This document shows positions 19,387-27,733 of a stretch of 64,000 nucleotides of DNA, piece after piece. Positions within the stretch are counted from its first letter, which is position 1; each line of letters opens with the position of its first letter. The stretch comes from Streptomyces sp. NBC_01803 (GTDB lineage Bacteria > Actinomycetota > Actinomycetes > Streptomycetales > Streptomycetaceae). The stretch covers positions 3,556,501 to 3,620,500 of the forward strand of contig NZ_CP109073.1 of NCBI RefSeq assembly GCF_035917415.1, written 5' to 3'. The notes under the pieces were generated by a model. That model did not search any database and was not told the origin of the DNA. It saw only the letters and a list, made by a program, of their open reading frames with translations. The position numbers and the translations under genes are program-made.

Positions 19387-20550
19387 ATGTTGCGCTTCGA
19401 GCATGTGTCCAAGCGTTATCCCGACGGGACCGTAGCGGTGGACGACCTCAACCTCGAAGTCGGACAAGGGGAGTTGGTCACGCTGGTGGGGCCTTCCGGG
19501 TGCGGCAAGACCACCACCATGAAGATGGTCAACCGGCTGGAGGAGCCCACCGAGGGGCGCATTCTGTTCGACGGCCAGGACATCGCCGAATACGACCCGG
19601 TGAAGCTCCGCCGCCGCATCGGATATGTGATCCAGCAGGTCGGTCTCTTCCCGCACCGGACCGTGCTCGACAACACCGCGACCGTTCCGCATCTGTTGGG
19701 CTGGCGGCGCGTGGACGCCCGCAAGCGGGCGGCGGAGCTGCTGGAGCTGGTCGGTCTCGACCCGTCGGTGTACGGGGGCCGGTATCCCGATCAGCTCTCC
19801 GGCGGGCAGCGGCAGCGGGTCGGGGTGGCGCGGGCGCTGGCGGCCGATCCGCCGGTGCTGCTGATGGACGAGCCGTTCGGCGCGGTGGACCCGGTGGTGC
19901 GCGAGCGGCTCCAGTCGGAGTTTCTGCGGCTCCAGGCCGAGGTGCGCAAGACGGTGCTGTTCGTCACGCACGACATCGAGGAGGCGGTGCGGCTCGGCGA
20001 CCGTATCGCGGTGTACGGGCAGGGCCGGATCGAGCAGTTCGACTCGCCGGCCGCCGTGCTCGGCGCCCCGGCCAACGACTACGTGGCGTCGTTCGTCGGC
20101 AGCGATCGCGGGCTGAAGCGGCTGTCGGTGACCCCGTTGGAGCGCGGCGACCTGGAGCAGCCGCCGGTGGTCCACCTCGGCGACCCGCTGTCCGTGGCGG
20201 CGGACCGGATGCGCGCGGACGACGCGCGCTGGGCCGTGGTCCTGGACGACGCCGACGGCCTGCACGGCTGGCTGCCGCTGCCGGACGCGGAGAACGCCGG
20301 GGACGGGCGGGTCGCCGACCGCGCGCGGCGGATGGAGGCGTGGCTGCCGCTGGGCTCCTCGCTGAAGCAGGCGTTCGCCACGATGCTCCAGTACGACGCG
20401 GGCTGGATCGCGGTGCTGGACGAGGAGGACCGTTTCCTCGGTGTTCTCACGCCGGGCGGCCTGCACGAGGCGCTGCGCCGCTCGATCGACGCGGACGGGC
20501 GGGCCGTCGAGCGGTCGGCGGTCGAGCTGGACATCGTCGACGGGCGGTAG
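19387..20550 (+). CDS. Quaternary-amine ABC transporter ATP-binding protein with CBS pair
   Basis: OpuAA/ProV-like ATPase of 387 aa. Walker A is GPSGCGKTT, the signature LSGGQRQRVGVARAL, Walker B LLMDEPFGAVDP; the H-loop is TLFVTHDIEEA-like (VLFVTHDIEEA). After about 235 comes a CBS-like tandem (two repeats near 260-310 and 325-370) that in OpuA senses ionic strength. Possible ATGs are 19378, 19381 and 19387; I use the last because the family starts about three residues before RFEHVSKRY. The gene is transcribed away from its binding-protein and permease genes, which is less usual than a single operon. Confidence 0.9.
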   Translation: MLRFEHVSKRYPDGTVAVDDLNLEVGQGELVTLVGPSGCGKTTTMKMVNRLEEPTEGRILFDGQDIAEYDPVKLRRRIGYVIQQVGLFPHRTVLDNTATVPHLLGWRRVDARKRAAELLELVGLDPSVYGGRYPDQLSGGQRQRVGVARALAADPPVLLMDEPFGAVDPVVRERLQSEFLRLQAEVRKTVLFVTHDIEEAVRLGDRIAVYGQGRIEQFDSPAAVLGAPANDYVASFVGSDRGLKRLSVTPLERGDLEQPPVVHLGDPLSVAADRMRADDARWAVVLDDADGLHGWLPLPDAENAGDGRVADRARRMEAWLPLGSSLKQAFATMLQYDAGWIAVLDEEDRFLGVLTPGGLHEALRRSIDADGRAVERSAVELDIVDGR

Positions 20551-20580
20551 CGGCGGAGCGGCGGCGCGGGCCGGCCCGGG

Positions 20581-21087
20581 TCAGATGGGCGAGCCCATCG
20601 GGCCGTTGCCGCCGCCCTCCCCGTTCTCGTCGCCGTCCGGGAGGCGGCAGACACGCTCCAGGAAGAGGGCCGCCGCGACCACGGCGAAGCCCGCGACCAC
20701 CGCGAGCCCGGCGTAGATCGCCTGGTCCCTGCGGTTGGGCACGTCCAGGCGCTCCATCGCGAGGAAGAGACCGAAGCCGCCGTACCCGCCGGCCATCAGC
20801 GCCGAGACCAGCGCGCTGGACTGGCCGAAGACGACCGCGCGGGCCGCCATCAGCCGGTCCACCGGCCTGGCGCCCGGCTGCCGCTCGCGCTGCGCCCGCA
20901 GGCGGACGCGCAGCGACAGGGCGGTGGCCAGCAGGGTGGCGGCGATCAGGCCGAGGATGACGGGGGCGAGCAGCGGCACGGCGGGCAGCGTGTTGCCGAG
21001 GGAGTCCCACAGCCCGGCCGCGGCCCAGGCCAGGGCCGCGGCGGCGGCGAACAGTCCGGCCAATGTCGCGATCCGCAGTTGGTTCAC
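20581..21087 (-). CDS. DUF3180 membrane protein (folK-linked)
   Basis: A 168-aa integral membrane protein with about four hydrophobic helices (near 8-25, 33-55, 85-108 and 120-140) and a polar tail. It matches the actinobacterial DUF3180 family, whose genes follow folK in many genomes; a role in pterin or folate handling has been suggested only from this linkage. The GTG at 21087 (MNQLRIATLAG) is chosen because it begins just before the first helix. About 190 bp of repeats separate it from folK. Confidence 0.85.
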   Translation of the reverse strand: MNQLRIATLAGLFAAAAALAWAAAGLWDSLGNTLPAVPLLAPVILGLIAATLLATALSLRVRLRAQRERQPGARPVDRLMAARAVVFGQSSALVSALMAGGYGGFGLFLAMERLDVPNRRDQAIYAGLAVVAGFAVVAAALFLERVCRLPDGDENGEGGGNGPMGSPI

Positions 21088-21177
21088 CGCTGTGCGCGCC
21101 CCTCGTCTGAAAGCTGGAGTGGAAGCTGAAGTCTGCCGTGTCCCGCCGGGAGCCGGGAGCCCGAAACCCAAAGCCCA

Positions 21178-21264
21178 GGCCCGGAGCCCAGGCCCCAAAC
21201 CAGGCCCGGAGCCCAGGCCCCAAACCAGGCCCGGAGCCCAGGCCCCAAACCAGGCCCGGAGCCC
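21178..21264. repeat. 25-bp tandem repeat between folK and DUF3180
   Basis: Three full copies and half of a fourth of a 25-bp unit (starting GGCCCGGAGCCCAGGCC) begin at 21178, 21203, 21228 and 21253, with degenerate copies just before. The length is not a multiple of three and the array lies in the gene gap, so it is non-coding. It ends 15 bp from the folK stop codon. Confidence 0.93.
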
Positions 21265-21278
21265 GGCGTCGGTGCCGG

Positions 21279-21887
21279 TCAGTCCGGCAGGACGAGCGTG
21301 AGATCCGCCCGAGGTGTCACGTCCTGTCCGGTCAGTCCGGGCAGCAGCTCGGCGACCGGTCCCTGTCCGGGGACAACGGCGTCGGGCTCGACATCGTGCC
21401 ACGGCACCAGGACGAAGGCCCGCTCGTGGGCGCGCGGATGGGGAAGGGTGAGCGCCGGATCGTCGGAGATGACGTCCTGGTAGGCCACGATGTCGACATC
21501 GAGGGTGCGCGGTCCCCAGTGGGTGTCCCGTACCCGCTGGTACGCCTCCTCCACCGCGTGCGCCCGCTCCAGCAGCGAGGACGGCGGCAGGGTGGTCCGC
21601 AGCAGCACCACGGCGTTGAGGTAGGCGGCCTGGGCGCCGGGCTCGACCCCCCACGGCTCCGTCTCATAGACGGGGGAGACGGCCTTGATCTTCAGTCCGG
21701 GGGTGTCGGCGAGCGCGTCGACCGCGCCCTGGAGAGTGTCCAGGCGGTTGCCGAGGTTGCTGCCGATGGACAGCACGGCGGTCCTGGGATTCTGGAGGGT
21801 CGAGTCGGCGGCGTCGACCTGACGTACGACGGACGCGGGCACCGGCTGGACGGTCGGATCGGGGGAGGACGGGGCATTGGGGGTCAT
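21279..21887 (-). CDS. folK: 6-hydroxymethyl-7,8-dihydropterin pyrophosphokinase
   Basis: Transfers pyrophosphate from ATP to hydroxymethyl-dihydropterin in folate synthesis; 202 aa. The signatures are LSIGSNLGNR near residue 40, PVYETEPWG, and WGPRTLDVDIVAY with the metal-binding Asp pair. Late LPHPRAHERAFVLVPW is also invariant. A 35-residue polar N-terminal extension precedes the fold. ATG 21887 overlaps the folB stop (ATGA), so folB-folK are translationally coupled. Confidence 0.95.
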   Translation of the reverse strand: MTPNAPSSPDPTVQPVPASVVRQVDAADSTLQNPRTAVLSIGSNLGNRLDTLQGAVDALADTPGLKIKAVSPVYETEPWGVEPGAQAAYLNAVVLLRTTLPPSSLLERAHAVEEAYQRVRDTHWGPRTLDVDIVAYQDVISDDPALTLPHPRAHERAFVLVPWHDVEPDAVVPGQGPVAELLPGLTGQDVTPRADLTLVLPD

Positions 21888-22243
21888 GCTCGGCTCCGCT
21901 TGATGGTGATGGTCACGTCGTCGAAGGGAACGGTGATCGGGGCCTCCGGTTTGTGCACCGTCACCTCGGCCTCGCGTACGGCGTCGTGCGTCAGGCACTG
22001 GTCGGCGATCCGCTGGGCCAGCGTCTCCAGCAGGTCGCAGGGCTCGCCCGCGATCAGGGCGGTGACCTGCTCGGCCACGACGCCGTAGTGCACGGTCCGG
22101 GCCAGGTCGTCGGACTGGGCGGCGGGGCGCGTGTCGACGCCGAGGACGACGTCGACGACGAACGGCTGGCCCTCGGCGCGTTCCCTCGGAAGCACGCCGT
22201 GGAAGCCTCTGGAACGCAGTCCGCGCAGGGCGATTCTGTCCAC
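21884..22243 (-). CDS. folB: Dihydroneopterin aldolase
   Basis: Cleaves dihydroneopterin to hydroxymethyl-dihydropterin and glycolaldehyde; 119 aa, the usual length. Family segments are IALRGLRSRGFHGVLPRERAEGQPF (in parts), the active-site Glu in that stretch, DLLETLAQRIAD and EVTVHKPEAPI with the catalytic Lys. A GTG start at 22243. It heads the folB-folK pair and is divergent from folP, with about 160 bp between the two starts. Confidence 0.95.
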   Translation of the reverse strand: MDRIALRGLRSRGFHGVLPRERAEGQPFVVDVVLGVDTRPAAQSDDLARTVHYGVVAEQVTALIAGEPCDLLETLAQRIADQCLTHDAVREAEVTVHKPEAPITVPFDDVTITIKRSRA

Positions 22244-22401
22244 GGCGGTGTCTCCCTCGGTCAGGTGGCGGCGGCATGACGCCTCGGTCCGGCATTCGAA
22301 TCTACCTGCGACACCTGGACCACCTTGTCAGCGCCGCCCGCCCGTGCGGTGTTCCCGCCGGACAGCCTCGGAGCGGTGGCCGCTGCCCCTACCCTGGTGG
22401 C

Positions 22402-23313
22402 ATGAGCATCTCGCACGGCCAGGTGACCGGTCTCCCCCGGTGGGACCGCTGCGCGGTCATGGGGGTGGTCAACGTCACACCGGACTCCTTCTCCGACGGC
22501 GGACGGTGGTTCGACGTCGAGTCCGCGATCAAGCGCGGCATGGATCTGGTGGCCCAGGGCGCGGATCTCGTGGACGTCGGCGGCGAGTCGACCCGCCCCG
22601 GCGCGACCCGGGTGGACGAGGCCGAGGAGCTGCGCCGGGTCATCCCGGTGGTGCGGGAGCTGGCCGCCGAGGGCGTCGTCGTCAGCGTGGACACGATGCG
22701 CGCCTCGGTCGCGGAGCGGTCGGTGGCGGCGGGCGCCCGGCTGGTCAACGATGTCAGCGGCGGTCGCGCCGACGCCCGGATGGTGCCGGCGGTGGCGGAC
22801 GCGGGGGTGCCGTTCGTCGTGATGCACTGGCGCGGCCAGAGCGTCGACATGAACGACCGCGCCGTCTACCGGGACGTGGTGGGCGAGGTGATCGGCGAGC
22901 TGCGCGAGAGCCTGGACGCCGCGGTGGCCGGCGGGATCGCGGCGGACCGGATCATCACCGACCCCGGGCTCGGCTTCGCCAAGCGGGCCGAGCACGATCT
23001 CGCGCTGGTGGCCGCGATGGACCGGCTGCGCGCCGAGCTGGGCCGGCCGCTGCTGATCGCCGCCTCCCGCAAGCGTTTCCTGGGCCGGGCGCTGGTCAGA
23101 GCCGACGGCACGCCGCCGCCCGCCCGCGAGCGTGACGCCGCCACCGCCGCCGTCACGGCGCTGGCCGCCCGCGCGGGCGCCTGGGCGGTGCGGGTGCACG
23201 AGGTACGGGCCAGCGCGGACGCGGTGCGGGTGGCGCGGGCCGTGATGGCGGCGACCGGCGGGAGGGGTGGGCCGGACGCGGCGGCGGGCACGGCCCTGGA
23301 AGGAGCGGGATGA
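22402..23313 (+). CDS. folP: Dihydropteroate synthase
   Basis: Joins the pterin pyrophosphate to p-aminobenzoate; target of sulfonamides. The 303-aa TIM barrel has both signatures: VMGVVNVTPDSFSDGG (near 20) and VDVGGESTRPGA (near 58). The LVNDVSGG, MHWRG and DPGLGFAKR segments and the SRKRFLG loop are present. ATG 22402 follows CCCTGGTGG, a weak ribosome site. The stop codon overlaps the next start (ATGA). folE, folB, folK and folP thus lie close together, though in two orientations. Confidence 0.95.
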   Translation: MSISHGQVTGLPRWDRCAVMGVVNVTPDSFSDGGRWFDVESAIKRGMDLVAQGADLVDVGGESTRPGATRVDEAEELRRVIPVVRELAAEGVVVSVDTMRASVAERSVAAGARLVNDVSGGRADARMVPAVADAGVPFVVMHWRGQSVDMNDRAVYRDVVGEVIGELRESLDAAVAGGIAADRIITDPGLGFAKRAEHDLALVAAMDRLRAELGRPLLIAASRKRFLGRALVRADGTPPPARERDAATAAVTALAARAGAWAVRVHEVRASADAVRVARAVMAATGGRGGPDAAAGTALEGAG

Positions 23314-23786
23314 GCGGCGCCCAGACGGACATCGAGGCGGTGTCGGCCGCCAACACCGCGCTCTACGACGCCCTGGAGCAGGGCGACCTCGACGCGCTGG
23401 CCGCACAGTGGCTGGAGGACGGCGTCAGCGTCGTCCACCCCGGCTGGCCGGTGATCAACGGGCGTGGTGAGGTGATCCGCTCCTACGCGCTGATCATGGC
23501 GAACACCGAGTACATCCAGTTCTTCCTGACCGACGTCGAGGTCTCGGTGCTCGGCGACACGGCCCTGGTGACCTGCACGGAGAACATCCTCAGCGGCGGT
23601 CCCGCCGAGGCCGACGGCACCGCCGGGCCGCTGGTCGGCGGCCTGGTCGTGGCGACGAATGTCTTCCGCCGGACCGAGGACGGCGCCTGGAGGGTCTGGT
23701 CCCACCACGGATCGCCGGTGCTGATCGACGGCGAGGACGACGACGAGGACGAGGCGGACGGCGAGGGCGCCGGCGAGGGCGCCTGA
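23310..23786 (+). CDS. NTF2/SnoaL-like protein
   Basis: A 158-aa cone-fold protein of the nuclear-transport-factor-2-like superfamily. Supporting segments are AANTALYDALEQGDLDALAAQWLEDGVSVVHPGWP and the late VATNVFRRTEDGAWRVWSHHGSP, read in parts. A strongly acidic tail (ten or more D/E) ends the protein. No catalytic residues can be assigned. Its start overlaps the folP stop codon, so it is co-translated with folP; this pairing is recurrent in actinobacteria, but the role in folate synthesis is unknown. Confidence 0.88.
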   Translation: MSGAQTDIEAVSAANTALYDALEQGDLDALAAQWLEDGVSVVHPGWPVINGRGEVIRSYALIMANTEYIQFFLTDVEVSVLGDTALVTCTENILSGGPAEADGTAGPLVGGLVVATNVFRRTEDGAWRVWSHHGSPVLIDGEDDDEDEADGEGAGEGA

Positions 23787-23879
23787 GGCGGGTCGCTCCG
23801 TCCGTTGCCTCGTCGCCGAATGGCGGGATACGGTCTTCCCTTACTCGAAGCAATCTTTGCGCGGCAGGGGGAGTTCGGC

Positions 23880-24536
23880 GTGGCGGTCGCAAACGAGCAG
23901 GTGCCCGGACAGGCGGGCGAGGACGGGCCGCCGGCGGAGCCCAAGCCGCCGTCGAGCTACCGGGTGATCACGCCCACCGACTGGTTCCGCGTCCCGCTGC
24001 TGTCAACTGCCAAGCGGGACAGATCGGTTCAGACGCTGGTCGACATGACCTACCCCAACCGGGACCAGGACGCGGCGCGGCGGCACGACCTCAAGGAGCT
24101 GCTGAGCACCGTCGTCGCCGACGCCGCCCAGCGGGACGGGGTCGAGCTCTACATCTCCACGCAGGGCGTCTTCGGCGTACCGATTCCGGCCACCTTGCTG
24201 GTGACCGCCGAGCCGGAGGACCCGGAGCACCCGGTGAGTCTGCCGCCGGAGATGCTGGCCGACGGCATCCGTGACAAGTACGGCGAGAGCGCCCAGGTGT
24301 CGGTGGTGGCCCTCGGCTCGGGCCCCGCCGTCAGGAGCCGCCGTCAGGAGCTGACCCCGGAGGCCAGGGAACTGGGCCAGCCGGAGGAGCGTCCCAACAC
24401 ACTGCTTGAGTTCTACCTGCCGGTGCCCAACACGGGGGCCTGGCTGCTGCTGACGTTCAGCACCCCGATTCCGGAGCTGGCGGACGCGCAGGTGGAGATG
24501 TTCGACGCCATCGCGGGATCGCTGCGATGGGCGTAG
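23880..24536 (+). CDS. Unknown protein, first gene of a type VII secretion-like operon
   Basis: A 218-aa soluble protein not assigned to a named family. It starts with a disordered, P/E-rich 25 residues and then has an alpha/beta look: YRVITPTDWFRVPL, DGVELYISTQGVFGVPIPATLLVTAE, and a final NTLLEFYLPVPNTGAWLLLTFSTPIPELADAQVEMFDAIAGSL, read in parts. That last part resembles the end of the 202-aa protein encoded at 27726. The GTG at 23880 has GGGGGAG 6-8 bp upstream and is preferred over earlier starts. It lies 37 bp before a WXG100-like gene, so a chaperone or accessory role in secretion of that protein is a guess. Confidence 0.78.
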   Translation: MAVANEQVPGQAGEDGPPAEPKPPSSYRVITPTDWFRVPLLSTAKRDRSVQTLVDMTYPNRDQDAARRHDLKELLSTVVADAAQRDGVELYISTQGVFGVPIPATLLVTAEPEDPEHPVSLPPEMLADGIRDKYGESAQVSVVALGSGPAVRSRRQELTPEARELGQPEERPNTLLEFYLPVPNTGAWLLLTFSTPIPELADAQVEMFDAIAGSLRWA

Positions 24537-24573
24537 CACCGAAGGACCGAAAGCTGTAAGGAGGGCGTGAGGC

Positions 24574-24861
24574 ATGGCCGACATCTCGGTCACTCCCGCG
24601 GACGTACGTGAGCTCGGTAATCAACTGCGTTTCATAGCCAGCGAGTTCGAGGGATCGGAGTCGATCGCCTCGGACTATGCCGAGGACGTCGGCCATGGCG
24701 GTCTCGCCGACGAGCTGGAGCGTTTCGCGGAGAACTGGCACCACAAACGGCGCGCGCTGATGGAGAACCTGCAGAGCTTCGCCGAGGCGGCCAAGCAATC
24801 GGCCGACGCCTTCGACGGCATCGAGGACGAGCTCGTCAACGCCCTTGAAGGAGACGGCTGA
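24574..24861 (+). CDS. WXG100/ESAT-6-like small protein
   Basis: A 95-aa protein with the size, helical-hairpin composition and operon setting of the ESAT-6 superfamily. Two amphipathic helices (about 7-35 and 43-88) are joined by a short GHGGLADELERF turn. There is no true WxG; a Trp occurs at the start of the second helix in FAENWHHKR. The ending (ADAFDGIEDELVNAL) resembles type VII substrates. AAGGAGG lies 9 bp before the ATG. Its TGA overlaps the next ATG (TGATG). Probably the partner of the next protein; secretion is not shown. Confidence 0.75.
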   Translation: MADISVTPADVRELGNQLRFIASEFEGSESIASDYAEDVGHGGLADELERFAENWHHKRRALMENLQSFAEAAKQSADAFDGIEDELVNALEGDG

Positions 24862-26372
24862 TGGGAAACCGGCCGGCGGACTGGCATCCGCTCACGGAGG
24901 ACGGCCGGGACCCGGTCCCCGGCGACTGGGAGATGGTCAAGGAGGCCGCGGCCCGTTACCGCCGCACCGCCGACTCGATCGAGCGTGCCCGCACGCTGCT
25001 GAGCAACACGACGCAGACCAGCGACGGCTGGGAGGGCCGGGCGGGCGACGCCTTCCGCGAGAAGGCCACCGAGCTGTCCGACAACATCTTCAAGGCGCAC
25101 GGCCGTTACGACGCCACCGCCAACGCGCTCGCCGGATACTGGCCGGCCCTCCAGGACGCGCAGGAGGAGAGCCTGGAGCTGCGCACCCGGGCGCAGAACG
25201 CGCAGACCGACATCAGCTCCCACCAGGGCCAGATCGACGGCATCGACACCGACACCGGCACCGACGAGGACCAGGAGGACTCGCAGCGCCGGCTCGACCA
25301 GGCCCAGGAGCGGCTCGGCGAGGCCCAGGACATGCTGAACGCGGCCCGCGCGCGGCTGGCCGAGGTGGTGGCGGCCAAGGACAACGCGGCTCAGGCGGCG
25401 GCGAACGCGATCGGCGACTTCATCGACGACGACGGCCTTGAGGACGGCTGGAAGGACCGGCTGGGCACGGTCCTCGACGTCCTGAAGAACGTGCTGATCA
25501 CCATCGGGGAATGGGCGGCCAGAGTGGCCGCGATCGCGGGCGTGCTGGCCCTGCTCGTCGGCTGGATCCCGATCATCGGCCAGGCCCTGGCGGGCATCCT
25601 CGGCGCCATCGCCCTGATCGCGAGCGTGTTCTCGCTGGTCGGCAACATCCTCAAGGGTGACTGGCTCGGCGCCCTGATCGACATCGTCGGCATCGCGACC
25701 TTCGGCATCGGCCGCGCCGCGGGCGGTCTGCTGAAGGCGGCCGGCCAGTCGACGCGGTTCCAGGCGTTCCGGAGCCTGCGCGGCATGTCGCAGTTCGGCA
25801 ACCGGGCGGCCAGGACCGCGCGCGCCGAGGGCATCGTCGGCAACACCGCCGGGCGGCTGCACGGACTCAGCGTCGAGGCACGGGCGTTCACCAAGCCCTC
25901 CGGGCTGCTCGGCTGGGGCCGCGAGGCGTTCGGCGGCGGCCTGGACTTCGCGAAGAACTTCCGGGCGCTGCGCGACGCGCCCTGGAGCCGGGTGCTGCCG
26001 GACACGGGCTCGATGTTCCGCAACATCCCGCAGAACTTCCGCACCGCCGGTCCCGGCGGCGCGCTCCAGGCGGGCGCGCACCAGTTCTTCGGCGCGCCCG
26101 GTGCCGCCGCGGACGCGCTGTCGCTGGGCCGGGCCGCGCAGAACGGCGCCAGCTTCTCCGGTTTCGCGGGCGCCAGCGCCGCGCAGTGGGGCAGCGGCGG
26201 CGCCGGGGCCGTCTCCGGCATGGGCGGCCTGATCTTCAAGGACGGCGTGGACTCGATCTGGAACTGGCCCTCGCTGTCGGTCGGCGGCGACAACCCGTTG
26301 CCCGGCGACGCGGTCGCGGCCGGTGACTTCTCCTACCAGGAGAGCGAGGCCATGCCGGTGCCCGCCCGATGA
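24861..26372 (+). CDS. Large WXG-type, membrane-inserting protein (putative T7SS-secreted)
   Basis: A 503-aa protein. The N-terminal part (about 1-195) is helical: PVPGDWEMVKEAAARYRRTADSIERARTLL, a WEG motif in SDGWEGRAGDAFREKA, and a coiled coil rich in Q, E and A. This is the layout of the T7SS-signal domain found at the start of polymorphic toxins. Two strongly hydrophobic, glycine-rich stretches (about 215-245 and 250-285) follow. The remaining 200 residues are G/A/R/F-rich and contain no toxin domain I can name; there is no catalytic motif. It overlaps both neighbours by 4 bp or less. It could be a secreted pore-forming or structural protein. Confidence 0.72.
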   Translation: MGNRPADWHPLTEDGRDPVPGDWEMVKEAAARYRRTADSIERARTLLSNTTQTSDGWEGRAGDAFREKATELSDNIFKAHGRYDATANALAGYWPALQDAQEESLELRTRAQNAQTDISSHQGQIDGIDTDTGTDEDQEDSQRRLDQAQERLGEAQDMLNAARARLAEVVAAKDNAAQAAANAIGDFIDDDGLEDGWKDRLGTVLDVLKNVLITIGEWAARVAAIAGVLALLVGWIPIIGQALAGILGAIALIASVFSLVGNILKGDWLGALIDIVGIATFGIGRAAGGLLKAAGQSTRFQAFRSLRGMSQFGNRAARTARAEGIVGNTAGRLHGLSVEARAFTKPSGLLGWGREAFGGGLDFAKNFRALRDAPWSRVLPDTGSMFRNIPQNFRTAGPGGALQAGAHQFFGAPGAAADALSLGRAAQNGASFSGFAGASAAQWGSGGAGAVSGMGGLIFKDGVDSIWNWPSLSVGGDNPLPGDAVAAGDFSYQESEAMPVPAR

Positions 26373-27733
26373 ACGCGGCGGTGGCGCCGCTGGTGCGCGC
26401 CGGACAGCGTCCGCTGGTCCGCCGGAGCGTGCTCCGGTGGGCCGGCGTCACCGCCCGGGAGCGCCGGCTCACGGTCCGCACCCGTGGCCGTACCCACACC
26501 TGGGAGCTCGGCGCGGGAGGCGGTGGCGTGGTGTCCGCGGCGCACCTCAAGGGGCGGCTGTGCCCCGCCGCCGGGCACGCCGGATGGGGTGACATCGGCA
26601 GCGGCGAACCCAACAAGGCCGGTGGCTGCCTCCATTTGTGCGACAGCGCGGGGGCGGGCCTGGCCTGCCTCATCGTGTCCGACTGGGTGCCCGTCGGCCC
26701 GACGCCGCTGACCCTCGCCCACCCCGACGGGCTGTCGGTGCCGGTGGACGACACGAAGACCGACGACTTCCTGCGGCTGAGCGGACTCGGGGACTTCCTG
26801 CGGTACCACGACGTTCCCGTCCGCGAAGTGAGCGAGGCGCCGCCGCCCGCCGCGACGTTCGCGGGAACGCTGCGGCCCGGCGCGAAGAGCGCCTTCGGGC
26901 TCCCGGCCCTGCTGGCCGTCGCCCAGCTCGTCGTGGGCTGGCTCGCGGCGTTCTTCGTGGGCGGCCTCGGCTCGGGCGAGGGCGCCGAGCGGGCCGCGCT
27001 GCTCCTGATGTCCGGCTCCACCCTGGTGTTCGCCCTGCTCACGGCGGGGCTCGCGGCCGTGCTCGGGGCGCTGGCGTCGCGTGGCGGACGGGCGGTGGCC
27101 GAGCTGCGGCCCGCCCCCGCGATCCCCGTCACCCGCGCCTTCCTCGCCCGCGCCTCGGTGCGGGCGGTGGGCGAGGACCTGGAGCTGCGGACCGCGCAGA
27201 ACGTCACCCGTCTGATGCGCGGCCCCGCCGATCCCGTCCTCGGGGTGCGGGAGGCGCTGATCCTGGAGGACCGGGGGCGGCCCTGGGGCGTCGCGCTGGT
27301 CGACGGGCGGGAGAGCGTGCAGGCGTTCCTGCACTGGGACACCTGGTGCGGCGGAGACCCGGGGCAGGCGCGGCTGCGCGCGTTCTGCGACGCCACCGGG
27401 ATCCCGGTGCGCCGGCACGCGCTGCGGCGCTCCCGGCACGGCACGGCCGACGGGGGTGACCGGACGGCGCGGCGGTGGACGTACCGCGACTACACCTCCG
27501 ACACGTCCGCGTACCCCGCCTGGACGGCGTTCGTGGTCCTGTTCCTGACCGCCTTCCAGGTCGGGTTCGGGGCGTGGGCCGGGTTCGACTGGGCCCCTTA
27601 CTACCTCTGCGCCGGCCTGGCGTTCGCGATCGGCTGCGTGCCGTACGCCGTGCGCGCCTGCTGGCGGAGATTCCGGCTGAACCAGATGGTGACGGACCGG
27701 CGCGAGCCGGCGAAGGAGTGGCGCGATGGCTGA
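26369..27733 (+). CDS. Membrane protein of the T7SS-like operon, unknown family
   Basis: A 454-aa protein not recognised. The first 170 residues are soluble, with several Cys (LCPAAGHAG, GGCLHLCDSAGAGLAC). There are then two hydrophobic pairs, near 178-230 (LPALLAVAQLVVGWLAAFFVGG and LVFALLTAGLAAVLGALAS, in parts) and near 388-425. A soluble module between them has TRAFLARASVRAVGEDLELRTAQNVTRL. The end is basic. The ATG overlaps the previous stop (ATGA). A role as immunity, transport or scaffolding partner of the preceding protein is only inferred from the coupling. Confidence 0.75.
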   Translation: MNAAVAPLVRAGQRPLVRRSVLRWAGVTARERRLTVRTRGRTHTWELGAGGGGVVSAAHLKGRLCPAAGHAGWGDIGSGEPNKAGGCLHLCDSAGAGLACLIVSDWVPVGPTPLTLAHPDGLSVPVDDTKTDDFLRLSGLGDFLRYHDVPVREVSEAPPPAATFAGTLRPGAKSAFGLPALLAVAQLVVGWLAAFFVGGLGSGEGAERAALLLMSGSTLVFALLTAGLAAVLGALASRGGRAVAELRPAPAIPVTRAFLARASVRAVGEDLELRTAQNVTRLMRGPADPVLGVREALILEDRGRPWGVALVDGRESVQAFLHWDTWCGGDPGQARLRAFCDATGIPVRRHALRRSRHGTADGGDRTARRWTYRDYTSDTSAYPAWTAFVVLFLTAFQVGFGAWAGFDWAPYYLCAGLAFAIGCVPYAVRACWRRFRLNQMVTDRREPAKEWRDG

